Assembly (NCBI RefSeq): GCF_902158555.1 | Contig: NZ_CABGGS010000001.1 | Coordinates: 496,001-560,000, forward strand | Origin: Klebsiella spallanzanii | Lineage (GTDB): Bacteria; Pseudomonadota; Gammaproteobacteria; Enterobacterales; Enterobacteriaceae | Direction: 5' to 3' | DNA length: 64,000 nt | Shown: positions 30,241-38,304 of the stretch, piece by piece | How the letters are laid out: each line of letters starts with the position of its first letter | How positions within the stretch are numbered: the stretch's first letter is position 1 | The notes under the pieces: generated by a model | Told to the model about the DNA's origin: nothing | Seen by the model: only the letters and a program-made list of their open reading frames with translations | Database searches by the model: none | Made by a program: the position numbers and the translations under genes

Positions 30241-31223
30241 GTGCAGATATCCAGCGTCGCCCCCTTGCGGGCATAACGACGCTAATCGAAAAATTTCCTC
30301 TTATTCTCTTTTTTGCGCTGCTGGTCTGGCTCAGCCTCCAGTCGCCGTTTTTTTTAAGCTGGCAAAACATCAGCATGATGCTGGTGCAGAGCGTGCCGTT
30401 GGCGATCCTCTGCTTCGGCCTGGTGTGCGTGATTGCCGTCGGTGGCGATGACGTGGTCTCCGGCGGCATCGACCTCTCGCTGCCTGCCATCGCGGTGCTC
30501 GGTGTGGCGCTGCTGAGCCTCGGCATGACGGAGTGGAACACCCCTTACCTGCTGCTGTTTTTACTGCTGATTGCCGTCAGCCTGGCCTGCGGCGCGGTCA
30601 ACGCCACTCTGGTGCTGGCGGCGGGCCTGCCGCCGCTGCTGGCGACCCTGTCAACCTCCGTCGCCTTCACCGGGCTGACGGACCTGCTGACCGGACAGCG
30701 GCGGATCGCGGTAAACGATCCGCTGATGGTGGCCTTTCGCGATAACGACCTGTTCGGTATTCCCTGGCCGCTTATCTATCTGCTGGCGGTCTTCGCGCTG
30801 TTTCAGTTTCTAATCCACCACTCACGTTTCGGCCAGCATTTACAGGCGGTCGGCGGCAACCGCGATATGGCGCAGATGAGCGGACTCAATGTGCGCCGTT
30901 TGACCATCATCGTCTGGCTGCTGGCGGGGATCGCCGCCGGTCTGGCGATTTTACCGCTGCTCAGCCAGGGCTCCGGCAGCTCCAGCGGCACGGCAACGCC
31001 GTTGTTGCTGGAAACCGTCCTCGCCACCTTTATCGGCGCGGCGTTCTCGCGGCGTCGCGTGGTCACCATCTGGGGCGCGCTGCTCGGCGCGGTGCTGGTC
31101 AACGCGCTCTCTAACGGGCTCGGCCTGCTGGGGGTGAATATTTTCTGGATGGGGGCGATTAAAGGCGGCCTGATCCTCGTGGTGCTGGCAGCTTCGGCAG
31201 TCAGACATAAAGGAGGCAACTGA
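30237..31223 (+). CDS. Ribose-type ABC importer 1, permease A
   Basis: A 328-residue CUT2 permease (RbsC-like) with about eight to ten membrane segments. The start ATG at 30237 overlaps the ATPase stop by four bases; a longer in-frame extension into the ATPase gene is rejected. The family signature GGIDLSLPAIAVLGVAL and the EAA-like HHSRFGQHLQAVGGNRDMAQ loop are present. It is paired with a second, different permease downstream, so the channel is probably a heterodimer. Confidence 0.88.
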   Translation: MSADIQRRPLAGITTLIEKFPLILFFALLVWLSLQSPFFLSWQNISMMLVQSVPLAILCFGLVCVIAVGGDDVVSGGIDLSLPAIAVLGVALLSLGMTEWNTPYLLLFLLLIAVSLACGAVNATLVLAAGLPPLLATLSTSVAFTGLTDLLTGQRRIAVNDPLMVAFRDNDLFGIPWPLIYLLAVFALFQFLIHHSRFGQHLQAVGGNRDMAQMSGLNVRRLTIIVWLLAGIAAGLAILPLLSQGSGSSSGTATPLLLETVLATFIGAAFSRRRVVTIWGALLGAVLVNALSNGLGLLGVNIFWMGAIKGGLILVVLAASAVRHKGGN

Positions 31224-32224
31224 TGAGCCAGTTGACGCTCAAGACCCCATCAACGGGGCAAACCGGCAGCAGCCCCCTGGCATGGCTATCGCGGGCGGGA
31301 TTCGGCGTGATGACTCTGCTGGCGATTATTCTGTTCGGCTGGGCAAACCCGGTTTTTTTGACCTTCGATAACTGGGCGAACCTGCTGCAGGGCAGCGCGA
31401 TCCTGCTGATTGTGGCGATGGCGATGACCCTTATCGTCAGCGCCGGGGCGATTGACCTCTCCGTCGGCGTAGCGCTTGATTTCGGCGCGGCTTTTGCGCT
31501 GGTGGCGCTGAAAACCTGGCACCTGCCGTGGCAGGCTGCGGTCGGCTGCGCGCTGCTCGGCGGCGTAATTATTGGCCTGCTGAACGCCTTCCTGATCCTT
31601 ATCTGCCAGATTCGTCCTTTCCTCGCCACCCTCGGTACCTGGTTTATCGCCAGCAGCGCCGAGCGCATCTATACCGACGGCGGCGGCTCTATCTCTTATC
31701 GCCGGATGGCACCGGAGTATCACGATCTGGCGGTCGGTAATATCGCCGGTATTCCAACGCCAGTGGTCATTGTTCTGCTGCTGTGGCTGGCGGCCTGGCT
31801 GATTACCGAACGTACGCTGTTCGGCAAATACGTTCGCGCTATCGGTCAGAACGGCGAAGCGGCGCGTATCGCCGGAATTCGCGACCGCCGCACCATGCTG
31901 TGGGTACTGGTGGCGGCCTCCGCCCTGTGCGCCGTCGGCGGCGTTATCCTTTCCGCCAACCTGCGCCAGTTTACGCCGCTGGCCGGTCAGGCCTATCTGA
32001 TGGACGCTATCGCCGCGGTATTTATCGGCACCGCCTTTAACCGGCTGGGCCGGGTCAGCATCGCCGGAACCCTCGGCGGCGTGCTGTTCCTCGCGATTAT
32101 TGATAACGGCCTGAACCTGATGGGGCTTAACTATCTGGTGAAAGATGCGCTGGTTGGCGTGATTCTGGTCGTCGCGCTGGCCCTCTCCTTCTGGCAGGCG
32201 CGCCTGCGTCAAACCCATCGTTAA
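31223..32224 (+). CDS. Ribose-type ABC importer 1, permease B
   Basis: A 333-residue CUT2 permease, beginning at an ATG that shares one base with the preceding stop. It shows AGAIDLSVGVALDFGAAFAL, the cytoplasmic loop TLFGKYVRAIGQNGEAARIA, and about eight to ten hydrophobic helices. Together with permease A it forms the membrane channel of importer 1. It ends 11 bases before the PfkB kinase gene, so kinase and importer are one operon. Confidence 0.88.
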   Translation: MSQLTLKTPSTGQTGSSPLAWLSRAGFGVMTLLAIILFGWANPVFLTFDNWANLLQGSAILLIVAMAMTLIVSAGAIDLSVGVALDFGAAFALVALKTWHLPWQAAVGCALLGGVIIGLLNAFLILICQIRPFLATLGTWFIASSAERIYTDGGGSISYRRMAPEYHDLAVGNIAGIPTPVVIVLLLWLAAWLITERTLFGKYVRAIGQNGEAARIAGIRDRRTMLWVLVAASALCAVGGVILSANLRQFTPLAGQAYLMDAIAAVFIGTAFNRLGRVSIAGTLGGVLFLAIIDNGLNLMGLNYLVKDALVGVILVVALALSFWQARLRQTHR

Positions 32225-32235
32225 GTGGAGCTCTC

Positions 32236-33177
32236 ATGGCAACCTTTGACGCCGCCTTTGTCGGCCTGACTATTCTTGATATCGCCGGCCGCCCGGTTAT
32301 CGACATCCCGCCGCGCGGCGGGGTAGCCTTTATTGAACAGATTCGCCTTAATCCCGCAGGAACCGCCGCCGGGGCCAACATTAACGCAGCCAAGCTGGGG
32401 ATCCGTACCGCAGCGGTAGCCTGTCTGGGCGAAGATGAAAAAGCTGATTTTATCCTCGCCAGCTATGCGCGGCTGGGCATTGACTGCTCGCGGGTCCAGC
32501 GCACGGCACTGAAAGAAACGTCGGCAACCATTCTACCCATCCGCCCCAACGGCGAGCGCCCGGCGCTGCACTGCCGGGGAGCTTCCGATGAGCTTTTCAT
32601 CAGTGAAGAACAGTTCGCCGCGATTCTTGACTGCCGCTTCCTGCACCACGGCGGCACCGGCCTGCTGGCGGCGATGGACCAGGGGCAAAGCGCCCTTTTG
32701 CTGCAAGCCGCAAAGGCTCGCGGCGTCACCACCAGCTTTGATTTAATCGCGCCCAATGAGCACACCCTCGATCTGCTGCGCCCGCTGCTGCCGTCGGTGG
32801 ACTACTTTATGCCTTCTCTTGAGGAGGCCGCGTATCTCTCTGGACAGGCGCAGCCGGAAGCGATCGCCCGCTTCTTCTTCGAACTTGGCGTCGGGACCTG
32901 CATTCTGAAAGAGGGTGAAAACGGCTCCTGGCTGCTGACCCGCGACGGCGCAGTCGAGCATATCGCTCCGTACCGGGTCGATGCTGTCGACACCACCGGC
33001 TGCGGCGACAGCTACTGCGGCGGCTTTATTGCTGCACTGGCCCGTGGGTTAAGCGTCAAAGAGGCATGTGAGGTGGCTTCCGCCGTCGCCGCGCTGGTGG
33101 CGACCGGGATGGGATCGGATGCGGGCGTGGTCGACTGGGAGCACACGCTGGAATTTATGGCGGCTAACCGCAGCTGA
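32236..33177 (+). CDS. PfkB-family carbohydrate kinase
   Basis: A 313-residue PfkB/ribokinase-family sugar or nucleoside kinase. The catalytic motif DTTGCGDSYCGGF (about 252-264) holds the base D258; the usual DTxGAGD is changed to GCGD, which keeps the catalytic Asp. The N-terminal GG motif region is NPAGTAAGANINAAKLG. It is the last gene of the importer 1 operon and presumably phosphorylates the imported sugar. Substrate unknown. It faces the convergent hydroxyacid dehydrogenase gene. Confidence 0.85.
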   Translation: MATFDAAFVGLTILDIAGRPVIDIPPRGGVAFIEQIRLNPAGTAAGANINAAKLGIRTAAVACLGEDEKADFILASYARLGIDCSRVQRTALKETSATILPIRPNGERPALHCRGASDELFISEEQFAAILDCRFLHHGGTGLLAAMDQGQSALLLQAAKARGVTTSFDLIAPNEHTLDLLRPLLPSVDYFMPSLEEAAYLSGQAQPEAIARFFFELGVGTCILKEGENGSWLLTRDGAVEHIAPYRVDAVDTTGCGDSYCGGFIAALARGLSVKEACEVASAVAALVATGMGSDAGVVDWEHTLEFMAANRS

Positions 33178-33187
33178 CAAAAAGCGT

Positions 33188-33209
33188 CGCCGCCGCATCT
33201 CGCGGCGGC
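33188..33209. terminator. GC-rich hairpin between convergent operons
   Basis: GCCGCCGC and GCGGCGGC pair around ATCTC between the PfkB kinase and the dehydrogenase gene. There is no clear T-tract, so its strength as a terminator is doubtful. Confidence 0.45.
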
Positions 33210-33218
33210 TGAAAAGGC

Positions 33219-34247
33219 TTAACGCCACTGATAGAGCAGCGGCTCCCCGGCAACATAGCGCTGGAGGTCGGCAGCAATCATCGCCGTATGTTTAGCGATG
33301 CTTTCTCTCGTCGCCCCGGCGATATGCGGGGTGATAATCACGTTATCAAACTCGGTAACAAACGGATGGTCGCGCCACAGCGGCTCGCGGTGATAAACAT
33401 CCAATGCCGCGCCGCCCAGCGGGCCGTGGCGCAGCGCGTTAATCAACGCTTCTTCATCCACCACCGCGGCGCGAGAGGTATTAATCAGCAGCGCCCCCGG
33501 CTTCATGCTATTCAACAACTGCGCGTTCACCAGGCCATCGCTGTGCGGGCCGCTGCTCAGATGCAGGCTGACAATATCCGCCTCACGGAACAGCCCCTCA
33601 AGCGTTGTTTTCTGTAGCCCTGGCTCGTTGATATCTTCGGCGGCGACAAACGGATCCACCACCAGCACCGCCATGCCAAAGGCGCGGGCGATACGCGCCA
33701 CGCGGCGGCCAATATTGCCATAGCCGATCAGCCCCAGGGATTTATTGCGCAGCTCGCTGCCTTTAAACACTTCATAAGGACTTTCCGGGCTGACGTCCCA
33801 CACCACATCACGGCGCAACCCGCTCTGGATGGCCTGGGCGGCGTTCTCGGCGTTAGTGAATTCACCGCGCTTCAGCGCCGCGTGAGATTGCGGAATATGC
33901 CGCGCCAGGCTCAGCATCAGCCCCAGCGTCAGCTCTGCGGCAGCATCCGCATTGCGTCCCGGCGTATAGAGTACGCGGATATCGCGCGCCTGAGCGGCTT
34001 TGGTATCAATATTCACCGGGTTGGCGCGGGTGCAGGCGATAACCTTCAGACGCGGGCAGCCAGCAATCACCTCTTCCGTCACATCATCGTAGCTGGTCAC
34101 CAGTACGTCTGCGTCGTGAGCCAGCTCAATCAGCTGGCCTGCGCTCAGCTTCGGTTTACCCAGCGCCCAACCTTCTACTTGCAGTTCACCCAGTTGCTGA
34201 AATGCGCTGAGGTCGCCGGCGTGTTCGGCGGTAAAAACAATTTTCAT
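33219..34247 (-). CDS. D-isomer-specific 2-hydroxyacid dehydrogenase
   Basis: A 342-residue NAD(P)-dependent dehydrogenase of the phosphoglycerate dehydrogenase-like family. The Rossmann motif is G175-x-G177-x2-G180 (LIGYGNIGRR). The catalytic triad R259 (NTSRAAVVDE), E288 (YHREP) and H308 (ITPHIAGATRE) is intact. It lacks a C-terminal ACT domain, so it is not SerA. It overlaps the FGGY kinase by four bases and lies in the mtnB operon, so co-regulation with methionine salvage is likely. Substrate unknown; 2-keto-4-methylthiobutyrate or a sugar acid are possibilities. Confidence 0.85.
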   Translation of the reverse strand: MKIVFTAEHAGDLSAFQQLGELQVEGWALGKPKLSAGQLIELAHDADVLVTSYDDVTEEVIAGCPRLKVIACTRANPVNIDTKAAQARDIRVLYTPGRNADAAAELTLGLMLSLARHIPQSHAALKRGEFTNAENAAQAIQSGLRRDVVWDVSPESPYEVFKGSELRNKSLGLIGYGNIGRRVARIARAFGMAVLVVDPFVAAEDINEPGLQKTTLEGLFREADIVSLHLSSGPHSDGLVNAQLLNSMKPGALLINTSRAAVVDEEALINALRHGPLGGAALDVYHREPLWRDHPFVTEFDNVIITPHIAGATRESIAKHTAMIAADLQRYVAGEPLLYQWR

Positions 34248-35740
34248 ATGCGTTGTTCCTGAGAAATACGTTGAAGCGCCTCGTGGCGGGCCTGCCAGAC
34301 CGGGAGCATCTGCTCGCGCAGCAGGCGATAAACCGGATACAGAGCGGCATAACGGCTATGCGCCTGCGGATTAGGTTGGTAACGAGTCTGCTCAAGTGCG
34401 GGGTAGCGGGTCAGCGCATCGACGCTGCGCGCCGCCAGAATCGCCGCTCCGCGCGCGCTAAGCTCGTTAAAAGTACTGGAAACCACCGTTCTGCCGGTGC
34501 AGTCGGCAATAATTTGCAGCCAGGTCGCTGACGCCGCCCCGCCGCCGGTCAGGTACAGCTCACCGCCCTGCGGGTAGCCCTGAAGGGAGTCGACGATGGC
34601 GTAAGCCAGCCCTTCAAACACCGCCCGCTGTAGCTGCGCGCGAGTGGTGTGCTGGCCAATACCAAAATACCCGGCCCGCGCTTCGGGGCTAAAGAACGGT
34701 GCGCGTTCGCCGTTGAGATAGGGCTGCCAGAAGACGCCGCCGCTGCCCGGCTCAACGCTGGCGATGCTCTGTTCCAGCTGCTGTAAATCGGGATTCAGCG
34801 AAATCTGCTGCTGGAGCCAGTCGATATTTGGCGTTCCGGCCTGCATCGGAAAAAGGTTAATAAAGCTGCCCGCCTCGGTGTGGGTGACGTAGCGCGTCCC
34901 CTCATTGACCGTTTGACGACCATGGCAGACGATGCCGGTGCAGCAGGTGGTGCCGAGAATGGTATAGATGTCGCCGTCGTTCACCGCGCCGCAGCCAAGC
35001 GCCGCGCTGCAGACATCGAGCGCGCCAGCCGCCACCGGCGTCGCAACGGGAAGCCCTGTCAGCGCCGCGACCTCTTCCCGCAGCTTACCTGCCTGCGCGT
35101 CCGGCGCCAGCAGCGGCGGGAACAGATGGGCTAAATCCGCCAGCCCCATCTCATTGAGCACGACCCCGGATAATGTTCCGCTCTGCTGGTTAAGCAAAGA
35201 GGTGCTGGCATCGGTGAGATCCAGCGCCGCAACGCCGGTGAGGCGAAAGCGGATCCAGTCCTTAGCGAAAAACAGATAGCGGGCCGCCGCCAGCCGTTCG
35301 GGCTGATGATGTTTGAGCCAGCATAGCTGCATGCTGGTGTTGCAGGGTTGCAGATGGGTGCCGGTATCGTCAAAGAAACGGCGGTCAAAACCGGGGCGGT
35401 TGAGCAGTTCGCTCATCAGCTCGCGGCTGCGGGTATCGCTCCACAGGATACCCGGCCCAACCGGTTCGCCCTCGGCGTCGCTAAGCCAAACGCCTTCGCC
35501 CTGCCCGGCAAGGCCAATTGCGCGTAAACGCCCTTTTTGCAGCGCCGGATGCTGAGCAATCTCGCACAGAATCGCCACCACCGACTGCCACAGCTGGGCC
35601 ATATCCTGCTCAGCGTGACCGTTGGCCGACAGGCGCGGGCCGGTATTCTGCGCCGCGCTGGCGCACGCCTGAAAATGTTCATCAAACAGCACCGCTTTGA
35701 CCCGCGAGGTGCCGATATCGATTCCGAGATAAAAATCCAT
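34244..35740 (-). CDS. FGGY-family carbohydrate kinase
   Basis: A 498-residue FGGY kinase. The N-terminal ATPase-fold phosphate-1 motif is YLGIDIGTSRVKAVLFD, and the C-terminal adenosine motif is LYLTGGGAASATWLQIIADC (around 390-410). Substrate-side residues include GQGEGVWL and WSDTRSRE. Such kinases phosphorylate pentuloses, polyols or autoinducer-2. It follows mtnB by 25 bases and overlaps the dehydrogenase gene. It is not MtnK, which has the unrelated protein-kinase-like fold and is present elsewhere in the window. Substrate unknown. Confidence 0.85.
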   Translation of the reverse strand: MDFYLGIDIGTSRVKAVLFDEHFQACASAAQNTGPRLSANGHAEQDMAQLWQSVVAILCEIAQHPALQKGRLRAIGLAGQGEGVWLSDAEGEPVGPGILWSDTRSRELMSELLNRPGFDRRFFDDTGTHLQPCNTSMQLCWLKHHQPERLAAARYLFFAKDWIRFRLTGVAALDLTDASTSLLNQQSGTLSGVVLNEMGLADLAHLFPPLLAPDAQAGKLREEVAALTGLPVATPVAAGALDVCSAALGCGAVNDGDIYTILGTTCCTGIVCHGRQTVNEGTRYVTHTEAGSFINLFPMQAGTPNIDWLQQQISLNPDLQQLEQSIASVEPGSGGVFWQPYLNGERAPFFSPEARAGYFGIGQHTTRAQLQRAVFEGLAYAIVDSLQGYPQGGELYLTGGGAASATWLQIIADCTGRTVVSSTFNELSARGAAILAARSVDALTRYPALEQTRYQPNPQAHSRYAALYPVYRLLREQMLPVWQARHEALQRISQEQRI

Positions 35741-35765
35741 GCCTGACCCGTTAGTGGAGAGAAAT

Positions 35766-36377
35766 TTAGTCGCGCTCGTAGCGGCGACGCATCAGCTCGC
35801 ACTCGAACAGAAACTCCAGTCCTTCCAATTGACGACGGGCCTCGTTAATGTCTTTGCCCCAGCAGGTCAGGCCGTGGCCGCGCAGCAGGAAGCCGTAGCG
35901 TAGCGGGTTGGTCTGCGCATAGTCTTCAATGCGCGCCGCCAGGGCGTCGATATCCTGGTCGTTATCGAAAATCGCCACCGGTACGGTATCAAGGTGGCTA
36001 TGCTGACCGGTCAGGGTTTTCTGCATCTCATAACCCTGCAGCGCCAGGGTGTCGCTTTTTTCAATGCGCGACAGCACGGTGGCGTTGACGGTATGCACGT
36101 GCAGCACAAAGTTGGCCTCCGGGAACAGGCGATACACCAGCGTATGCAGGCCGGTTTCGGCGGAAGGTTTACGCCCGGAAGGCGCTTTATTGCTGGCGAT
36201 CTCAACCTGGAGGAAATCTTCTGTCGTCAGGCTGCCTTTATCGCGTCCCGACTCGCTGAGCCAGCACCAGGTCTCATCCTGACGCACCGACATATTGCCG
36301 CCGGTGGCCGGTGCCCAGCCTTTTGCGCCGATCCAATGACAGGTGGTGACCAGTTGCGCGAGTCTTTCTTGCCACAT
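35766..36377 (-). CDS. mtnB: Methylthioribulose-1-phosphate dehydratase MtnB
   Basis: A 203-residue class II aldolase-fold zinc enzyme that dehydrates methylthioribulose-1-phosphate, the step before MtnC. The zinc ligands H93 and H95 (VLHVHTVNATVLSR) and H168 (RGHGLTCWG) are present. Blocks CHWIGAKGW, PATGGNMS, ESGRDKGSL and PSAETGLHTL match Yersinia-type MtnB rather than fuculose- or ribulose-phosphate aldolases. It heads a three-gene operon with the FGGY kinase and the dehydrogenase. A MetJ-like site lies about 180 bases upstream. Confidence 0.92.
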   Translation of the reverse strand: MWQERLAQLVTTCHWIGAKGWAPATGGNMSVRQDETWCWLSESGRDKGSLTTEDFLQVEIASNKAPSGRKPSAETGLHTLVYRLFPEANFVLHVHTVNATVLSRIEKSDTLALQGYEMQKTLTGQHSHLDTVPVAIFDNDQDIDALAARIEDYAQTNPLRYGFLLRGHGLTCWGKDINEARRQLEGLEFLFECELMRRRYERD

Positions 36378-36408
36378 AGCAGTTCCTTAGTTTAGCGATG
36401 TTGATTTG

Positions 36409-36552
36409 AGAACCTTTACGGTCAGGCGTTATTGTTGCAGGCAGTTTGGACACGGACAGCGCGGAACACCCGGAACGTACACGTAGTACGTGAGGAGTGT
36501 GAGCACTGCCCAGGTCCAAAATGGCCAATAAAATAGCCTGGAGAAAGGTTCT
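36409..36552. repeat. 144-bp palindromic repeat (MITE-like) in the mtnB leader
   Basis: Perfect 9-bp terminal inverted repeats, AGAACCTTT and AAAGGTTCT, enclose nested complementary arms: TTTGGAC / GTCCAAA and, at the centre, ACGTAC / GTACGT. It has no coding content. The look is that of a non-autonomous intergenic repeat; I cannot name its family with certainty. Confidence 0.65.
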
Positions 36553-36554
36553 TT

Positions 36555-36570
36555 AGCCGTCTAAATGGCT
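36555..36570 (-). promoter_or_regulatory. MetJ-like operator upstream of mtnB
   Basis: Read on the mtnB strand the octamers are AGCCATTT (five of eight) and AGACGGCT (seven of eight) against the consensus AGACGTCT. It abuts the palindromic repeat, which would then be part of the mtnB transcript leader. Confidence 0.6.
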
Positions 36571-36798
36571 ATTCACCCGATACTAACACCGCCCGCTCAA
36601 GTGAACAATATTTCAGAAAAGACTTACATTAATAATGGTTATAATGGAATTGCATATGAAATTACTATTTTTAACAATAAAGAAATTGAATGTCTTCATG
36701 ATGCCAACATTACCCACCATATGCTGCCAAAAAGATAGGGGATCGTTCCGCCAGAAAACGACGCAAAATTGGCATCATTTGTCGATTCAGCCCTCCCT

Positions 36799-36833
36799 GT
36801 AGGTCGGGTAAGGCGCCAGCCGCCACCCGACAG
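36799..36833. repeat. REP-type palindromic element
   Basis: TGTAGGTCGGGTAAGGCGCC followed by AGCCGCCACCCGACA is a REP/palindromic unit in the mtnB-permease intergenic region. Confidence 0.7.
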
Positions 36834-36888
36834 GAATGCGCGCAATAGCTCAATCCCACTGCTCCACGGCGGTGCAAAACCTGTCACA

Positions 36889-36939
36889 GTGCACACATTT
36901 ATGGCAAACATCGGCTAAACAACACCATTTTATGTGCAC
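36889..36939. promoter_or_regulatory. Inverted GTGCACA/TGTGCAC pair upstream of the cytosine-permease operon
   Basis: GTGCACA (36889-36895) and TGTGCAC (36933-36939) are inverted copies 37 bases apart, 100-150 bases before the permease gene. They are candidate binding sites, perhaps for the PucR-family regulator encoded in the operon. Confidence 0.35.
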
Positions 36940-37039
36940 AGTGCCCACTTATCCGTGTTACCCCTGCCCCGATTTTGTTGGCATATCTCTTGCTACCCCT
37001 CTGGCATCGCCATTCGGATAGCCACTCAGAGGTTCCACA

Positions 37040-38302
37040 ATGTCAAACAGCAATGATTTTCCGCTCGTCGAAGCGCCTGCCTCAGGGCGCAAAGGCGTAT
37101 TTTCGATCTCCATGGTCCTGTTCAGCTTCACCTTTTTTACCGGCACGATGTTCGCGGGCGGCAAGCTTGGCGTCTCTTTTTCGATTGTGAACCTGCTATG
37201 GATTGCGGTTATCGGTAACTTTCTGCTGGCGCTATACGCCGCGTCGCTCGGTTGGATTGCCGCGCGCAGCGGGCTGAATACCGTGCTGATGGGGCGCTTT
37301 TGCTTCGGGGAAATCGGCAGCAAGCTCGCCGATTTTATTCTCGGTTTCGCCGAACTGGGCTGGTACGCCTGGGGTACCGCGACGGTCGCTATCTCGCTGG
37401 TCAAAATCCTCGCCCTGCCCGAGGCGATGACCATTCCGCTGATGATCCTGTTTGGGATCCTGTTCTGCGTGACCGCGCTGGTGGGCTACAAGGGGCTGGA
37501 TGCGCTATCGCGCGTGTCGGTGCCGCTGATGTTTATTCTGCTGGTCGTTTCTATGTATCTTGCCGCCCATCACGTCGGCGGCTGGCAGGCGATGACCAAA
37601 ATCGAACCGGGCGAAACCATGACCTGGTCGGCGGCGATCACCATGGTGTTCGGCACCTTCGCCAGCGGCGCAACCCAGGCGACGAACTGGACCCGTCTGG
37701 CTAACTCCAGCCGCACCGCTATCGTCGCCAGTATGAGCAGCTTCCTCGTCGGTAACGGGCTGATGATTGTTGCCGGGGCGTGGTGCGCCATCGTTTATCA
37801 GCAGGCCGACATTGTGGAGGTACTGATTTTACAGGGACTGTCCGTCGCCGCGGTGGTCATGCTGTGCCTCAACCTGCTGACGATTCAGGGGCCGACGATT
37901 TACAACGTCTCGGCTGCCGCCTGCCATCTGCTGCGCAGCGAGCGCCGTCGTAGCCTGACCGTGGTCGCCGCTGGCGTCGGCATTCTGCTGGCCATTGGCG
38001 GGATGTATGAAATGCTGATCCCGTTCCTGGTGCTGCTCGGTAGTATCATCCCGCCCATCGGTGGCGTTATCCTCGCCGACTATTGGTTCTATCGCGGCGG
38101 GCGCTATCCGCTGCTGCAAACCGCCCGTTTACCGCGCTTTAACTGGTTGGGGCTCAGTGCCTACGCCGTCGGCGCGGTGGTGGCTTATCTGTCGCCGTGG
38201 ATCGCGCCGCTGGTGGGGATTACCGTCTCCGCGCTGGTCTACATCGCCCTGATCCGCCTGAGCAAACGCCAGCCCGCCGCTGACTCAGTTGCGGAACAGT
38301 AA
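37040..38302 (+). CDS. Cytosine permease-like transporter (NCS1 family, CodB-like)
   Basis: A 420-residue nucleobase:cation symporter-1 family protein with about 12 membrane helices. Conserved stretches include FFTGTMFAGGKLG in helix 1, AELGWYAWGTATVAIS and TFASGATQATNWTRLANSSR. It probably imports cytosine or a related base for the downstream deaminase. It ends two bases before the PucR regulator gene, so the three genes form one operon. I cannot tell whether the true codB is elsewhere. Confidence 0.86.
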   Translation: MSNSNDFPLVEAPASGRKGVFSISMVLFSFTFFTGTMFAGGKLGVSFSIVNLLWIAVIGNFLLALYAASLGWIAARSGLNTVLMGRFCFGEIGSKLADFILGFAELGWYAWGTATVAISLVKILALPEAMTIPLMILFGILFCVTALVGYKGLDALSRVSVPLMFILLVVSMYLAAHHVGGWQAMTKIEPGETMTWSAAITMVFGTFASGATQATNWTRLANSSRTAIVASMSSFLVGNGLMIVAGAWCAIVYQQADIVEVLILQGLSVAAVVMLCLNLLTIQGPTIYNVSAAACHLLRSERRRSLTVVAAGVGILLAIGGMYEMLIPFLVLLGSIIPPIGGVILADYWFYRGGRYPLLQTARLPRFNWLGLSAYAVGAVVAYLSPWIAPLVGITVSALVYIALIRLSKRQPAADSVAEQ

Positions 38303-38304
38303 CC

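Larger units (their letters stand above)
36378..37039. other. 662-base divergent intergenic region between mtnB and the cytosine permease
   Basis: From left to right it contains the mtnB leader, a 144-bp palindromic repeat, a MetJ-like site, an AT-rich stretch, a REP element, and the permease promoter region with GTGCACA/TGTGCAC repeats. A short open frame from about 36632 has no features of a known gene and is not called. Confidence 0.6.

Noticed and set aside
31286-32218. 310-codon open frame antisense to permease B of importer 1
   Set aside because: Gln/Asn/Arg-rich shadow of a hydrophobic protein; the sense frame has membrane helices and family motifs.
33219-34247. SerA (phosphoglycerate dehydrogenase) for the 2-hydroxyacid dehydrogenase
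   Set aside because: It lacks the C-terminal regulatory domain and sits in a catabolic context.
35766-36377. Fuculose- or ribulose-phosphate aldolase for the class II aldolase-fold protein
   Set aside because: Block-by-block similarity to MtnB is much stronger, and the other MTA-cycle genes are in the window but no other MtnB is.
36632-36802. Short AT-rich open frame in the mtnB-permease intergenic region
   Set aside because: Several in-frame ATGs, no ribosome site or known domain, and the frame runs into a REP element.
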